The notes: generated by a model from the sequence alone, not told the origin. A stretch of DNA of 64,000 nt from an uncultured Tateyamaria sp. (GCF_947496075.1 NZ_CANMBJ010000002.1:186001-250000); one strand, 5' to 3'. Counted from the stretch's first letter, positions 21,965 to 31,196 are shown. Made by a program: numbers and translations.

Positions 21965-22216
21965 ATGCGAATGATTGCTTCCGTTCTGATGCTGCTCACA
22001 GCCGCGGCCTGTACCGAGATCACTGCCGAACGCGAGGGCACGTTCGAATACCGTGGCGATACGCTCCGCGCTGTGACGCGTGACTATTCCGCGAACGGCC
22101 GGACCTTCACCAAGCGTGTCATTTACGACGGCCCCCGACGTGTCAGCTGTTCCGCGACCGACGATCTCGATTGCCGCGCGGCCATTTCCTACGAGCGTAT
22201 GGACAGCAACGACTGA
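21965..22216 (+). CDS. Small lipoprotein, paralogue 2
   Basis: 83 aa from the ATG at 21965, with AAGGAG 8 bases upstream. Lipobox LLTAAAC, mature start CTEITAEREGTF. It matches the preceding lipoprotein over its full length (AVTRDYSANGRTF; RRVSCSATDDLDCRAAISY), so the pair arose by tandem duplication and then diverged. Both are probably on one transcript. Function unknown. Confidence 0.7.
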   Translation: MRMIASVLMLLTAAACTEITAEREGTFEYRGDTLRAVTRDYSANGRTFTKRVIYDGPRRVSCSATDDLDCRAAISYERMDSND

Positions 22217-22327
22217 TATTTGCGCCTGTCCACGTGATATTCTGCCACAGTTGGCGCTCTCAGCCCTTGCCCCCGACAGTTGTCGCCGCGTAACCCTGCA
22301 GGCGACTATGACGGAGGAGTATGGGCC

Positions 22328-24217
22328 ATGGGCTATCGGGCGGAGTATGACAGTTGGAAAGCGGACCCGGAGGGGTGGTGGATGCAGGCGGCGGAAGCCA
22401 TCGACTGGGTCAAGGCCCCAACCAAGGCGCTGAGCCAACGCGGCGAACACCTCTATGACTGGTTTGCAGACGCGCAAGTGAACACCTGCTGGAACGCCGT
22501 CGACCGGCATGTCGAAGCGGGGCGTGGCGACCAGGTGGCCATCATCTATGACAGCCCAATCACCGGGGCCAAATCCAAGACAACCTATGCCCAGCTGCGG
22601 ACGCAGGTCGCGTCGCTCGCCGGTGCGCTGGCTGCCAAGGGCGTCACGGTGGGGGATCGGGTCATCATCTACATGCCCATGGTCGCCGAGGCGCTGGTGG
22701 CCATGCTGGCATGTGCACGGATCGGGGCGGTCCATTCGGTTGTGTTCGGTGGCTTTGCTGCCCACGAACTGGCTGTGCGCATTGACGATTGCACCCCCAA
22801 GGCGATCATCGCCGCCTCTTGTGGCCTCGAACCGGGGCGGATCGTTGCGTACAAACCGCTGCTCGACGGCGCGATCGAAGAGGCGGACCATACGCCCGAC
22901 TTCTGCGTGATCCTGCAACGCGAACAAAGCCCTTGCGACCTTGGCCCTCGCGATGTCGACTGGCATGCGGTGCAAGAGGGGGTAGACCCCGCACCCTGCA
23001 CACCCGTTGCCGGGACCCATCCCGCCTATATCCTCTACACGTCCGGCACCACCGGCGCGCCCAAGGGCGTCGTGCGGGCCACGGCAGGCCACCTCGTGGC
23101 GCTGAACTGGACGATGAAGAACATCTACCAGATGAACCCGGGCGAGGTGTTCTGGGCCGCCTCCGATGTGGGCTGGGTCGTCGGTCACTCTTATATCTGC
23201 TACGCCCCGCTGATCCACGGCAACACCACCATCGTGTTCGAGGGCAAGCCCATCGGCACCCCCGATGCGGGCACCTTCTGGCGCGTGATCGAAGAACATG
23301 ACGTCAAATCCTTCTTCACCGCCCCCACCGCCATTCGGGCCGTGAAGCGCGAGGATCCCAAAGGCGAATATCGCGCAAAATACGACCTCAGCTGCCTGCG
23401 CGCGCTCTATCTGGCAGGTGAACGGGCGGACCCGGACACCATCGAATGGGCCAAGGACCTGCTGGACGTTCCGGTCTACGATCACTGGTGGCAAACCGAA
23501 ACCGGCTACACCATCGCGGGCAATCCCGCTGGGCTCGAAGCATTGCCGGTCAAGGTGGGTTCACCCACCGTCGCCATGCCTGGTTATGATGTACAGATTC
23601 TGGATGATGCGGGGCACCCCGTCGCGCCCGGCGAACTTGGCGCCATCGCGGTCAAGCTGCCGCTGCCCCCAGGCACTCTGCCGACCCTCTGGAATGCAGA
23701 GGATCGGTTCATCAAATCCTACCTCCACACGTTCCCCGGTTACTACGAAACGGGTGACGCGGGGATGATGGACGAAGACGGCTACCTCTACATCATGGCG
23801 CGCACCGATGATGTCATCAACGTCGCAGGCCACCGCCTGTCCACCGGTGCTATGGAAGAGGTGCTGGCCGGCCACCCGGATGTGGCCGAGTGCGCGGTCG
23901 TGGGCGTCTCGGACCAACTCAAGGGGCAGTCACCTGTCGGTCTGTTGTGCCTGACCAACGGCGTGAACCGGGCGCATGACGAGATCGTCAGCGAATGCGT
24001 GAAGCGGGTGCGCGACCAGATCGGTCCAGTGGCCGCCTTCAAACAGGCGGTGGTCGTGGATCGCTTGCCCAAAACCCGCTCCGGGAAAATCTTGCGCGGT
24101 ACAGTGGTCAAGATCGCGGACAATCAGGACTTCAAGATGCCTGCCACCATCGACGATCCCGCCATTCTGGACGAGATCAAGGACGCGCTGCAAACCATCG
24201 GCTACGCCAAGGGGTGA
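22328..24217 (+). CDS. prpE: Propionate--CoA ligase
   Basis: 629 aa from the ATG at 22328, with GGAGGAG about 10 bases upstream. An ANL-superfamily enzyme activating propionate (less well acetate) to the CoA ester through an acyl-AMP. The P-loop is YILYTSGTTGAPKGVVR, the acetyl/propionyl-type pocket lies in VFWAASDVGWVVGHSYICYA, the A8 hinge is YYETGDAGMMDEDGYLYIM and the regulatory lysine is in LPKTRSGKILRG near the end, a common acetylation site. The N-terminal DUF3448-type cap fits PrpE/Acs. It stands alone rather than with prpBCD. A palindromic repeat ends the gene. Confidence 0.9.
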   Translation: MGYRAEYDSWKADPEGWWMQAAEAIDWVKAPTKALSQRGEHLYDWFADAQVNTCWNAVDRHVEAGRGDQVAIIYDSPITGAKSKTTYAQLRTQVASLAGALAAKGVTVGDRVIIYMPMVAEALVAMLACARIGAVHSVVFGGFAAHELAVRIDDCTPKAIIAASCGLEPGRIVAYKPLLDGAIEEADHTPDFCVILQREQSPCDLGPRDVDWHAVQEGVDPAPCTPVAGTHPAYILYTSGTTGAPKGVVRATAGHLVALNWTMKNIYQMNPGEVFWAASDVGWVVGHSYICYAPLIHGNTTIVFEGKPIGTPDAGTFWRVIEEHDVKSFFTAPTAIRAVKREDPKGEYRAKYDLSCLRALYLAGERADPDTIEWAKDLLDVPVYDHWWQTETGYTIAGNPAGLEALPVKVGSPTVAMPGYDVQILDDAGHPVAPGELGAIAVKLPLPPGTLPTLWNAEDRFIKSYLHTFPGYYETGDAGMMDEDGYLYIMARTDDVINVAGHRLSTGAMEEVLAGHPDVAECAVVGVSDQLKGQSPVGLLCLTNGVNRAHDEIVSECVKRVRDQIGPVAAFKQAVVVDRLPKTRSGKILRGTVVKIADNQDFKMPATIDDPAILDEIKDALQTIGYAKG

Positions 24218-24224
24218 CGGGCGG

Positions 24225-24247
24225 GGCGGAGGGCACCTCCGCCTTAC
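24225..24247. repeat. GGCGGAGG-GCA-CCTCCGCC-TTAC palindrome
   Basis: A perfect 8-bp stem with a 3-nt loop plus TTAC, between convergent prpE and the cyclase gene; its last bases form the cyclase stop codon. The same stem recurs at 47473-47491 and related GTAAGGCGG forms at 38096 and 47425. It probably serves as a two-way terminator. Confidence 0.75.
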
Positions 24248-25782
24248 GACATATCGCCAAACGCGTGAACCGCTGCGCTGACACCGCGCAACTCCAAAGG
24301 GCCCAGATCGGACAATCCGGTCTGGCCCGCCGCCACCTCGTCCGTGACCATGATCGCGTGGCCCTGGCGCTTGCCCGCATCGCACAGGCGCGCTGCCACA
24401 TTGGCAGCCAGGCCGATCACGGTGAAATCCAACCGCGTGCTTGACCCGATATTGCCATAAGTGACGCGACCAAAGGCGATCCCGATGGCGCAAGACGTCT
24501 GCGCTGTCACCTCATCCTCTGCCACCTTGGCAACCACCTCCCGCGCCGCCTCAAGGGCCGAGGCGCAGGCCGTCGCCGCATCCTCACCCGCGGGGAAGAC
24601 TGCCAGCACAGCGTCGCCAATGAATTTCAGAACCTCGCCGCCATGCGCGTCCACGATGGTCGAAGTGATGTCCAAAAACGCGTTCAGAAGTGCAATATAC
24701 TCATCCCGCGGCAGCTCCTGCTCCAACCGGGTCGATCCACGCAGGTCACAGAACATGATCGCCGCATCGATCTCGTCCCCATCGCCGCGCCGGATCTCTC
24801 CGCCCAGCACCCGCGCGCCGGACCGCTTGCCCACGTAAGTCTCCAGCAGCGCCTGCGCATTCTCGCGCTGCATGAACACTTCGTAGTACCGGCTGATGAC
24901 GGTCGCACATTCAAACACCAGCCCCAGGTTCTCGGTCGTGAAACCGTCGGGGTGGTTCGTGGTCAGGGTCAGCACATTCGTGCGCCCATCGGAAAAGGGC
25001 AGGGGCATGGCCACATAATCGGTCGCCCCCTCGGCCCGCAGATCGTCCATAATGGGAAAGCGTGACGCCTCGTCCGTATCCCCCAACCGCTGTCGCACGC
25101 CGCCCAGACCCTTGGACACATGCTGCAATGGGCTGTTCACAAAGCCCGGATAGCTGTGAATGTCATAGGATGGGGCAAAGGTCTGCACGTCATCCGTATC
25201 TGCGCGCCAGATATAGTTCTTGCCCGCAATCATTGGATGCAGCGACCAGATCAGAACGGCAAGGCGTGATACGGCGATCCCGTTCTCACGCATCTTGGTG
25301 GCCAGGGCGCGTGTAAAAGCCTCCGGGTCGGGCAGCGTACCCGCCTCGCGCATCAGCCAGTCGACCAGCGGCCCGGTGATGTTGCCATCGCGCTCGGTCT
25401 GCAACTGGTTTTCGCCCAATTCGACGCGCGTGGCAGCATTGGGCATGAAGCCGACATAGCCTTGAATACCCTTGCTCTCGGGCAATGCGGACACATAACT
25501 CCACACCCCGTTCAGGATCGTTTCGCTCTCCAGCAAAACATTATGATAGCTCGCTGTGCCCTTGAACGGGCAGAAGGTTTGCAGGTCGGTCTTGGGGCCA
25601 AGGTCGACCAGAATATCCTCACGCGGAACGTAGATCGCCGTAGGCAACCGTGTCTCATACATCGCGCGGGCGCGCGTGGTATCGGCCAGCAATACGTCGT
25701 CGTGCCAGATCCGCACCGGGTGCGTCAGTGGCTCAACGTCGATGCTGTAGCCCTCAGGTCCGGGCAGGTCGTCAAGGCTCAT
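24244..25782 (-). CDS. DUF427 domain - class III adenylate/guanylate cyclase fusion
   Basis: 512 aa, AGGGGGA before the start. Residues 20-115 are a DUF427 domain (HPVRIWHDDVLLADT ... TFCPFKGTASYHNV). A central region (about 130-320) looks like a GAF-like or sensory segment with an adjacent helix. The C-terminal catalytic domain (about 325-505) is a class III nucleotide cyclase: AAIMFCDLRGSTRLEQELP carries the first metal Asp, and GGEVLKFIGDAVLAVFP the second, followed by AIGIAFGRVTYGNIGS. Cytoplasmic; product likely cAMP. The adenylyl-cyclase part is typical of roseobacter paralogues; the N-terminal DUF427 is the unusual part. Confidence 0.85.
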   Translation of the reverse strand: MSLDDLPGPEGYSIDVEPLTHPVRIWHDDVLLADTTRARAMYETRLPTAIYVPREDILVDLGPKTDLQTFCPFKGTASYHNVLLESETILNGVWSYVSALPESKGIQGYVGFMPNAATRVELGENQLQTERDGNITGPLVDWLMREAGTLPDPEAFTRALATKMRENGIAVSRLAVLIWSLHPMIAGKNYIWRADTDDVQTFAPSYDIHSYPGFVNSPLQHVSKGLGGVRQRLGDTDEASRFPIMDDLRAEGATDYVAMPLPFSDGRTNVLTLTTNHPDGFTTENLGLVFECATVISRYYEVFMQRENAQALLETYVGKRSGARVLGGEIRRGDGDEIDAAIMFCDLRGSTRLEQELPRDEYIALLNAFLDITSTIVDAHGGEVLKFIGDAVLAVFPAGEDAATACASALEAAREVVAKVAEDEVTAQTSCAIGIAFGRVTYGNIGSSTRLDFTVIGLAANVAARLCDAGKRQGHAIMVTDEVAAGQTGLSDLGPLELRGVSAAVHAFGDMS

Positions 25783-26053
25783 GGCAGGTCCCCCTAAGCG
25801 TTCACCCTACATGGGCGCACAAGGTCAAACCACCAAGAGGGGCAGGGCATTTTGAATGACTGCGGCCTCTCGGCCGCCAGCTTGAAATTTCTTGGTTAAA
25901 TTTGACTGAAACAACAGCTCGGTGGGTGAGGGCCTTGAAAACAGGCGCAAATCACAAAACCCTAAAGATCGCGCAAACCCGCAGAACAGGTTGTCCCCGC
26001 GGGGACAAACCCCACGGGGACGGATGTTCGCGCTCAATTTGGTGCAAAAACCC
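25783..26053. other. Intergenic with two palindromes
   Basis: 271 bp between the start of the cyclase gene and the end of the acyl-CoA ligase gene, both on the minus strand. It holds GCGGCC-TCTC-GGCCGC (25862-25877) and a perfect 18-bp palindrome, TTGTCCCCGCGGGGACAA (25991-26008), which may end the ligase transcript. No gene seen; the cyclase promoter should be here. Confidence 0.6.
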
Positions 26054-27673
26054 TCACAAATCCGCAGCTGTTTTCCGCAATTCGAACTTCTGGATCTTCC
26101 CGGTCGAGGTCTTTGGCAACTCCTGAAACACAACCTGCTTCGGGGCTTTGAACCCGGCCAAAGTCTCACGCGAAAACGCGATCAAATCCGCCTCGCTCGG
26201 GTTGGTGCCGGGCTTCAATTCCACAAAGGCACAGGGCACCTCGCCCCATTTGTCATCCGGTTTCGCCACCACAGCGGCAAGGTTCACGTCCGGATGCCCC
26301 ATCAGCACACCCTCCACCTCGACGGAACTGATGTTCTCCCCACCCGAGATGATGATGTCTTTGGCGCGATCCGCGATCTGGATGTAGCCGTCAGGATGTT
26401 GGATCGCGATGTCGCCCGAATGGAAATACCCGCCCTCGAATGCCTCTGCCGTCGCATCCGGGTTTTTTAGATACCCTTTCATGACCGAGTTCCCACGGAT
26501 CATGATCTCACCCTGCGCGGCCCCATCCATCGGCACCTGAGCCATATCGGCGTCCATGACCGTGATATGCTCCATCATGGGAAAGGCCACGCCCTGCCGG
26601 GCCTTGATCGCTGCCGTGTCCTCGGCTCCGTCCCAATCACTGTTCCACAGGCATTCCGTCACGTGGCCATAGGTTTCCGTGAGGCCATAGACTTGCGTCA
26701 CGTTGAACCCTAACGCCTCGATCTTGGCGAGCGTGGCCGGGGCCGGGGGCGCACCGGCTGTAAAGACCTCGACCACGTGATCAAAGGTCCTCCGATCTTC
26801 ATCCAGCGCGTTCACGATCATGTTCAGGACAATGGGTGCACCGCCGAAATGGGTCACGCCTTCGTAGTGGATCGCATTGTAGATGGCCGTGGCCGTCACA
26901 TCGCGGCAGCACACCAAGGTGCCGCCCAGCATCGGCATCATCCACGTGTGGTTCCAGCCATTGCAATGAAACAGGGGTACGATGGCCATGAACACCGGAT
27001 GCAGAACCATGCGCCATGACACGACCGTGCCCATGGTCATCAGGTAAGCTCCGCGGTGATGATAGACGACACCCTTGGGCCGTCCGGTTGTGCCCGAGGT
27101 ATAGTTGAGCGCAAGGCTCTCCCATTCGTCCTCTGGCATGATCCAGCCAAAGGCAGGATCGCCCGTTGCAAGCAGATCCTCATAGGTCTGATGCCGTCCC
27201 GACGCGGGGAACCCGGCATGGGGGTCCGGGCATTCGATCAGAACAGGCGCCGAGCCGTCCATCTGCTGTGATGCAGCCTCCGCCAGCTCCAGGAACTGGG
27301 AATCCACCAGCACGACCTTCGCGCCGCCATGATCAAAGATATAGGCAACCGTATCCACGTCGAGACGGGTGTTGATCGTGTTCAGAACGGCGCCGCATGC
27401 AGGCACGCCGAAATGTGCTTCTGCCTGGGCGGGCAGGTTTGGAATCAGGGTCGCCACGACATCGCCCGCGGCCACGCCCTTGGAGACCAGCGCGGACGCA
27501 AGGCGTGTACATCTCTCGTAGTACTGCGCGTAGGTCACGCGGTGCGATCCATAGATCACCGCCACCCGGTCCGCAAAGACCGAAGCCGCCCGCCGCAGAT
27601 GCGACAGCGGTGTCAGGGGCACATAGTTCGCAGCCGTCTTGCCGAGGCCTGTTTCATCTGCCATCCAACCCAT
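26054..27673 (-). CDS. Acyl-CoA ligase, DmdB-like (3-methylmercaptopropionyl-CoA ligase type)
   Basis: 539 aa, GGGAGGA before the ATG. ANL-superfamily ligase: P-loop LNYTSGTTGRPKGVVYHHRG, VPLFHCNGWNHTWMMP, A5 motif QVYGLTETYGH, A8 YFHSGDIAIQHPDGYIQI and catalytic Lys in LPKTSTGKIQKFELRK. The N-terminus (MADETGLGKTAANYVPLTPL) and the 539-aa length match, from memory, DmdB of Ruegeria, which activates 3-methylmercaptopropionate in DMSP demethylation but also takes other short and medium fatty acids. No other dmd gene is adjacent, so the substrate remains open and I give no symbol. Confidence 0.85.
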   Translation of the reverse strand: MGWMADETGLGKTAANYVPLTPLSHLRRAASVFADRVAVIYGSHRVTYAQYYERCTRLASALVSKGVAAGDVVATLIPNLPAQAEAHFGVPACGAVLNTINTRLDVDTVAYIFDHGGAKVVLVDSQFLELAEAASQQMDGSAPVLIECPDPHAGFPASGRHQTYEDLLATGDPAFGWIMPEDEWESLALNYTSGTTGRPKGVVYHHRGAYLMTMGTVVSWRMVLHPVFMAIVPLFHCNGWNHTWMMPMLGGTLVCCRDVTATAIYNAIHYEGVTHFGGAPIVLNMIVNALDEDRRTFDHVVEVFTAGAPPAPATLAKIEALGFNVTQVYGLTETYGHVTECLWNSDWDGAEDTAAIKARQGVAFPMMEHITVMDADMAQVPMDGAAQGEIMIRGNSVMKGYLKNPDATAEAFEGGYFHSGDIAIQHPDGYIQIADRAKDIIISGGENISSVEVEGVLMGHPDVNLAAVVAKPDDKWGEVPCAFVELKPGTNPSEADLIAFSRETLAGFKAPKQVVFQELPKTSTGKIQKFELRKTAADL

Positions 27674-27736
27674 ATCGGTCCTCCCCGTATCGTCTTGCGC
27701 AGCGATGTTGCGTCGTTATGGCGAGGGGCGCAAGCA

Positions 27737-28681
27737 ATGGAAAGTCCCATGACGACATATCAGAGCCGCCACCCGACAGCCGCTGCGCTGAACATGGTGG
27801 GGGCAATGTGCGTGATCGGTGCCATCGATATCTATGTCGCCGTGATTGCCGAGACGATTTCGGTGTGGCAGTTCCTGATCATGCGGCTGCTGCTCGCGGC
27901 CCCCATCGTGTTTGCCCTGTCAGCCTTGGGCTTTGGGACCTTGCGTCCCCGCAGGGTCGGCGCCGTGGCGTTTCGGTCCATGCTTATCGCAACCGGCATG
28001 TTCTGCTACTTCGGGGCGCTTGCCTTCATGCCCATCGCAATGGCACTGGCGGGACTTTTCACCTCGCCTATCTTCGTTCTGCTACTGACGGCCTTCGTTC
28101 TCAGGCAGCGGATAGGTCCATGGCGGATCATTGCCGTGGCTGTTGGCTTTGCGGGCATCCTCGTTGTCCTTGGCCCATCCGGGGGCACCCTGGGGTGGGT
28201 CGCAGCGCTGCCAGTGGTGGGCGGGATCCTCTACGCCTCGGGCGTCGTCGCGACGCGGGCGCTGTGCGATGGAGAAAGCACGCTGACTTTGCTGTTCGGT
28301 ATCTTTGTCGCGCAGGGCGCACTCGGGACGGTCGTGCTTGCGCTCATCACCGTTCTTGATCCTCCGGTCGGCGCAGGAGGCATGGCCTTTCTGACGCGCG
28401 GTTGGGTCTGGCCCATTGACGCGGCATGGCCCTATCTGCTGGTGCAGGTGTTTGGGTCCGTGCTGGGCGTTGGCCTGTTGAATCGCGCCTACCAGATCGG
28501 CGAGGCCAGCCATGTGGCAGTCTTCGAATACTCGATCATGATCTTCGGGCCTTTCTTTGGCTGGATATTGCTGGGTCAGCCCGTCACTTGGCTGCAAGGT
28601 GCCGGAATTGCATTGATCGTGGCGGCCGGGTTCATCATCGCAGTGCGCAGCCGGGAAAGGGCGGCTAAGCTTGCGTCATGA
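27737..28681 (+). CDS. DMT-superfamily (EamA) transporter
   Basis: 314 aa from the ATG at 27737 (GAGGGG upstream). About ten membrane helices in two EamA repeats, starting with the helix at residues 15-35 (AALNMVGAMCVIGAIDIYVAVI) and ending with a basic tail (RSRERAAKL). DMT proteins of this type export or import small metabolites; no substrate can be read off. It is divergent from the acyl-CoA ligase gene (63 bp) and its stop overlaps the sulfotransferase start (ATGA). Confidence 0.85.
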   Translation: MESPMTTYQSRHPTAAALNMVGAMCVIGAIDIYVAVIAETISVWQFLIMRLLLAAPIVFALSALGFGTLRPRRVGAVAFRSMLIATGMFCYFGALAFMPIAMALAGLFTSPIFVLLLTAFVLRQRIGPWRIIAVAVGFAGILVVLGPSGGTLGWVAALPVVGGILYASGVVATRALCDGESTLTLLFGIFVAQGALGTVVLALITVLDPPVGAGGMAFLTRGWVWPIDAAWPYLLVQVFGSVLGVGLLNRAYQIGEASHVAVFEYSIMIFGPFFGWILLGQPVTWLQGAGIALIVAAGFIIAVRSRERAAKLAS

Positions 28682-29322
28682 TCCTGAGCACTGGCCGCAA
28701 ATACATCTTTGTCCACGCCCCCAAGACCGGAGGCACGGCCATGGCCCAAGCGCTTGAGGCGCGGGCGATGAAGGACGACATCATGCTGGGCGACACGCCC
28801 AAGGCTTTGAAACGGCGACGGCGGTTGGAGGGCGTCAAGACGCGCGGGCGTTTGTGGAAGCATTCAACACTGGCGGATATCGAGGGGTTGGTGCCCAGCC
28901 TTGACGGTCTTTTTGCCTTTACCCTTGTCCGCAATCCCTGGGATCGGATGGTCAGCTATTATCATTGGTTGCGGGAGCAGAGCTTTGACCATCCTGCCGT
29001 CGCGCTGGCCGGTCAAATGGAGTTTTGCGATTTTGCCTGTGCGTCCCATACGCGGTCGTCGATGCAGGCAAACCCGGCGCGTCGCTACATGACCGATGCT
29101 GCCGGGCGGGAGCGTTGCGATCTTTACATACGGCTTGAGCATTTTGACGCGGATGCTGAACCGCTTTGGGATCACTTGGGGTTTCGCCTGCAATTGCCCC
29201 CACGCGTCAACGCATCGGACAGGGTTGCAGATTACCGCGGTTATTACTCGGATGATGCACGTGATGCCGTCGCCGAAGCTTGCGCCGAGGACATCGAAAG
29301 ATTCGGTTATTCCTTCGAATGA
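28678..29322 (+). CDS. Sulfotransferase family protein
   Basis: 214 aa. The 5'-phosphosulfate-binding loop YIFVHAPKTGGTAMAQAL is at residues 9-26 and the 3'-phosphate-binding motif FTLVRNPWDRMVSYYHW near residue 80, the order and spacing of PAPS-dependent sulfotransferases of the bacterial sulfotransferase_2 group. It would transfer sulfate from PAPS to a sugar or small-molecule hydroxyl. The start overlaps the transporter stop by 4 bp, suggesting the two act together, perhaps on an exported product; this last point is inference. Confidence 0.85.
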   Translation: MILSTGRKYIFVHAPKTGGTAMAQALEARAMKDDIMLGDTPKALKRRRRLEGVKTRGRLWKHSTLADIEGLVPSLDGLFAFTLVRNPWDRMVSYYHWLREQSFDHPAVALAGQMEFCDFACASHTRSSMQANPARRYMTDAAGRERCDLYIRLEHFDADAEPLWDHLGFRLQLPPRVNASDRVADYRGYYSDDARDAVAEACAEDIERFGYSFE

Positions 29323-29509
29323 CACCCCATTTACCCGCATGCGCTGAAAACTGTCCTTAATTTGTAAACAACGAGGCAGTGGCTGGGTCACTGGAGCCGT
29401 TTGGGGCGACAGTGCCTCATTCCCGCCCAGATTGCGGCCCGTCTTGGCCTTGGGAATCACTGCAATTGGCGACATCAGAACAAAACCGGCGCGCTGCCAG
29501 CGCCGCACC

Positions 29510-30160
29510 ATGGGGATGGAAAAGATGTTTGGATGGGCAAAGACGCAAGCGCCACGCCGTATGCCGGAATCGACGGCAGCTTGGGATGGTGGGGTCATGA
29601 CAACGCGGGGGCTGTTGGCAGGCACGCGGGTGGCAACGTCGATGGGGTGGCGGGCGGTGGATGCGTTGGCCGCGGGCGATCTGGTTCTGACATTCGACGC
29701 AGGTTTGCAGCCCCTGGTCGAGGTGCGGCGCGACATTTTCTGGACCGCAGATGCGTCGGTGCCTTCCGCCTATCATTCGGTCCTTGTCCCCGCGGGGACA
29801 CTTGGCAACAGCGCTGATCTTGAGCTGTTGCCTGATCAGGGTGTGCTGGTGGAAAGTGACGCAGCTTGCGATGCCTTTGGCGATCCGTTTGCAGTTCTGT
29901 CGGCCAAGTCGCTGGAAGGGTATCGGGGTGTCCGTCGCATGGCGCCGCGGACGCAAATCGAAATCATCACTCTGGTTTTTGCCGGGGAACAGGTTGTGTA
30001 TGCCGAAGGGGGTGCTCTCGTTCATTGCCCCCGGCATATGATGCACCTTGATGAACTGTGCGCCGCGGTGCCGGGCTACGATGTGATCCCGGCCCGCGAT
30101 GCGGCTTTCCTGGTCGAATGCATGAAGGTCGAAGACGCACGCTACGGGATTGTGGCCTGA
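29510..30160 (+). CDS. Hint-domain (hedgehog/intein-like) protein
   Basis: 216 aa from ATG 29510 (an ATG two codons later is an alternative; neither has a strong RBS). Residues 30-160 are a Hint fold: GGVMTTRGLLAGTRVATSMG opens it, then RAVDALAAGDLVLTFD and PSAYHSVLVPAGTLGN and RHMMHLDE at the end. The catalytic Cys/Ser that starts splicing in true inteins is replaced by Thr-Thr-Arg, and the C-terminal His-Asn is absent, so it is the non-splicing roseobacter type (Hint_2), often secreted with RTX proteins. No RTX repeats are attached. Role unknown. Confidence 0.75.
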   Translation: MGMEKMFGWAKTQAPRRMPESTAAWDGGVMTTRGLLAGTRVATSMGWRAVDALAAGDLVLTFDAGLQPLVEVRRDIFWTADASVPSAYHSVLVPAGTLGNSADLELLPDQGVLVESDAACDAFGDPFAVLSAKSLEGYRGVRRMAPRTQIEIITLVFAGEQVVYAEGGALVHCPRHMMHLDELCAAVPGYDVIPARDAAFLVECMKVEDARYGIVA

Positions 30161-30171
30161 TCCGGGGGGGC

Positions 30172-30795
30172 TCAGGTGCCGGGCAGCGCCCGGTAGCCTT
30201 TGACAATCATTGTCAGGCCCACGCCCGTCAGCCCGGTCCCGGTCAGCACATGAGGGTTGAGCCAGCGTGAGGCCGCGCGGTTGACCGTGTGCATTGTCAG
30301 CAAGGCGTAACCGATGATCGACAGGGCATCGAGCACAAGAAAGATCGCCCCGTAGATCAGGGTTTGCATCAACACGCTGTGATCAGCCGAGATGAAGGCC
30401 GGAAACAGCGCCACGAAAAACACGATGGCTTTCGGGTTCGAGACGCAGGCAAAGAAGCCTGCCCAGAACGTCACCTTGTTTGCCGCTGTTGCCCGAAACG
30501 TGGTGCCATTGCGCATGGCGGTAAAGGATTGCAGTCCCATCCAGACGATGAAGATCCCCCCTGCAATTTGCAACGGCGGCAGGATTACGTCGGACAGCGC
30601 CAGCAGTGTGGCCAGTGAACTGGCCGCAATGGTGATGTGAACGATTGTGCCCAGTCCATCCCCGGCGACCGTGATGAACAGACCGCGACGCCCGTGTTTC
30701 AGCCCCTGCGCGGTGGCGAATGCCACCGAGGGGCCGGGGGCTGCAACGAACAGCAATGTCGTGGTGATGAAGGCGATGAGCAGGGTCGGGTCCAT
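30172..30795 (-). CDS. LysE/RhtB family amino-acid exporter
   Basis: 207 aa from the ATG at 30795 (GGAGAAG upstream). Six membrane helices, with the family motif FVAAPGPSVAFATAQGLKHG at residues 16-35 and FFACVSNPKAIVFFVALFP near residue 115. LysE-type proteins export amino acids or homoserine-lactone-like compounds. The start overlaps the stop of the GFA gene by one base (TAATG), so the two are coupled. Substrate unknown. Confidence 0.9.
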   Translation of the reverse strand: MDPTLLIAFITTTLLFVAAPGPSVAFATAQGLKHGRRGLFITVAGDGLGTIVHITIAASSLATLLALSDVILPPLQIAGGIFIVWMGLQSFTAMRNGTTFRATAANKVTFWAGFFACVSNPKAIVFFVALFPAFISADHSVLMQTLIYGAIFLVLDALSIIGYALLTMHTVNRAASRWLNPHVLTGTGLTGVGLTMIVKGYRALPGT

Positions 30796-31196
30796 TATGT
30801 CTTCTCCGATGTCGAGGTGTCGCGCCCACGCGCGTATTGGGTCATGCCGGGGAAGGTGAGTAGCCAGGGTTCCCGGCGGATTGTCCATAGTTCGTAGGTT
30901 GGGGTGAATTGCCCGGGTTCGTCGAGCGCACCCAGGTGGATTTCGACCTCACCATCGCTGATGGCAAAAACGGAGGAACCGCAGGTGGTGCAGGTGTGCC
31001 GCCCGGCATGACCCAGCGTTTCCCCCGTGATTTCAACGGCTTCGCGTGGGAAGATGGCTGCGGCAAAGAACAGGGCGCCGTGGTGCTTGCGGCAGTCCAG
31101 GCAATGGCAGATGCCCACCCTGTCGGGCTGTCCCGTGGCCACTAGGCGCACGGCACCGCAGACGCAACCGGCGGCCGTGATCTGATCCATGTGCAT
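30795..31196 (-). CDS. GFA family (glutathione-dependent formaldehyde-activating-like) protein
   Basis: 133 aa, from the ATG at 31196 (GGGGGAAG upstream; a second ATG lies two codons on). Zinc-binding Cys motifs in order: GCVCGAVRL (residues 12-20), CHCLDCRKHHGALF (32-45) and TCTTCGSSVF (67-76), the full GFA pattern. Family members bind zinc and in some cases glutathione adducts; most have no proven reaction. Couples into lysE by a TAATG overlap. Divergent from the acetyltransferase gene. Confidence 0.88.
   Translation of the reverse strand: MHMDQITAAGCVCGAVRLVATGQPDRVGICHCLDCRKHHGALFFAAAIFPREAVEITGETLGHAGRHTCTTCGSSVFAISDGEVEIHLGALDEPGQFTPTYELWTIRREPWLLTFPGMTQYARGRDTSTSEKT

Noticed and set aside
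26054-27673. Firm naming of the ligase as dmdB
   Set aside because: Resemblance is from memory and the family takes many fatty acids; no dmd neighbours.
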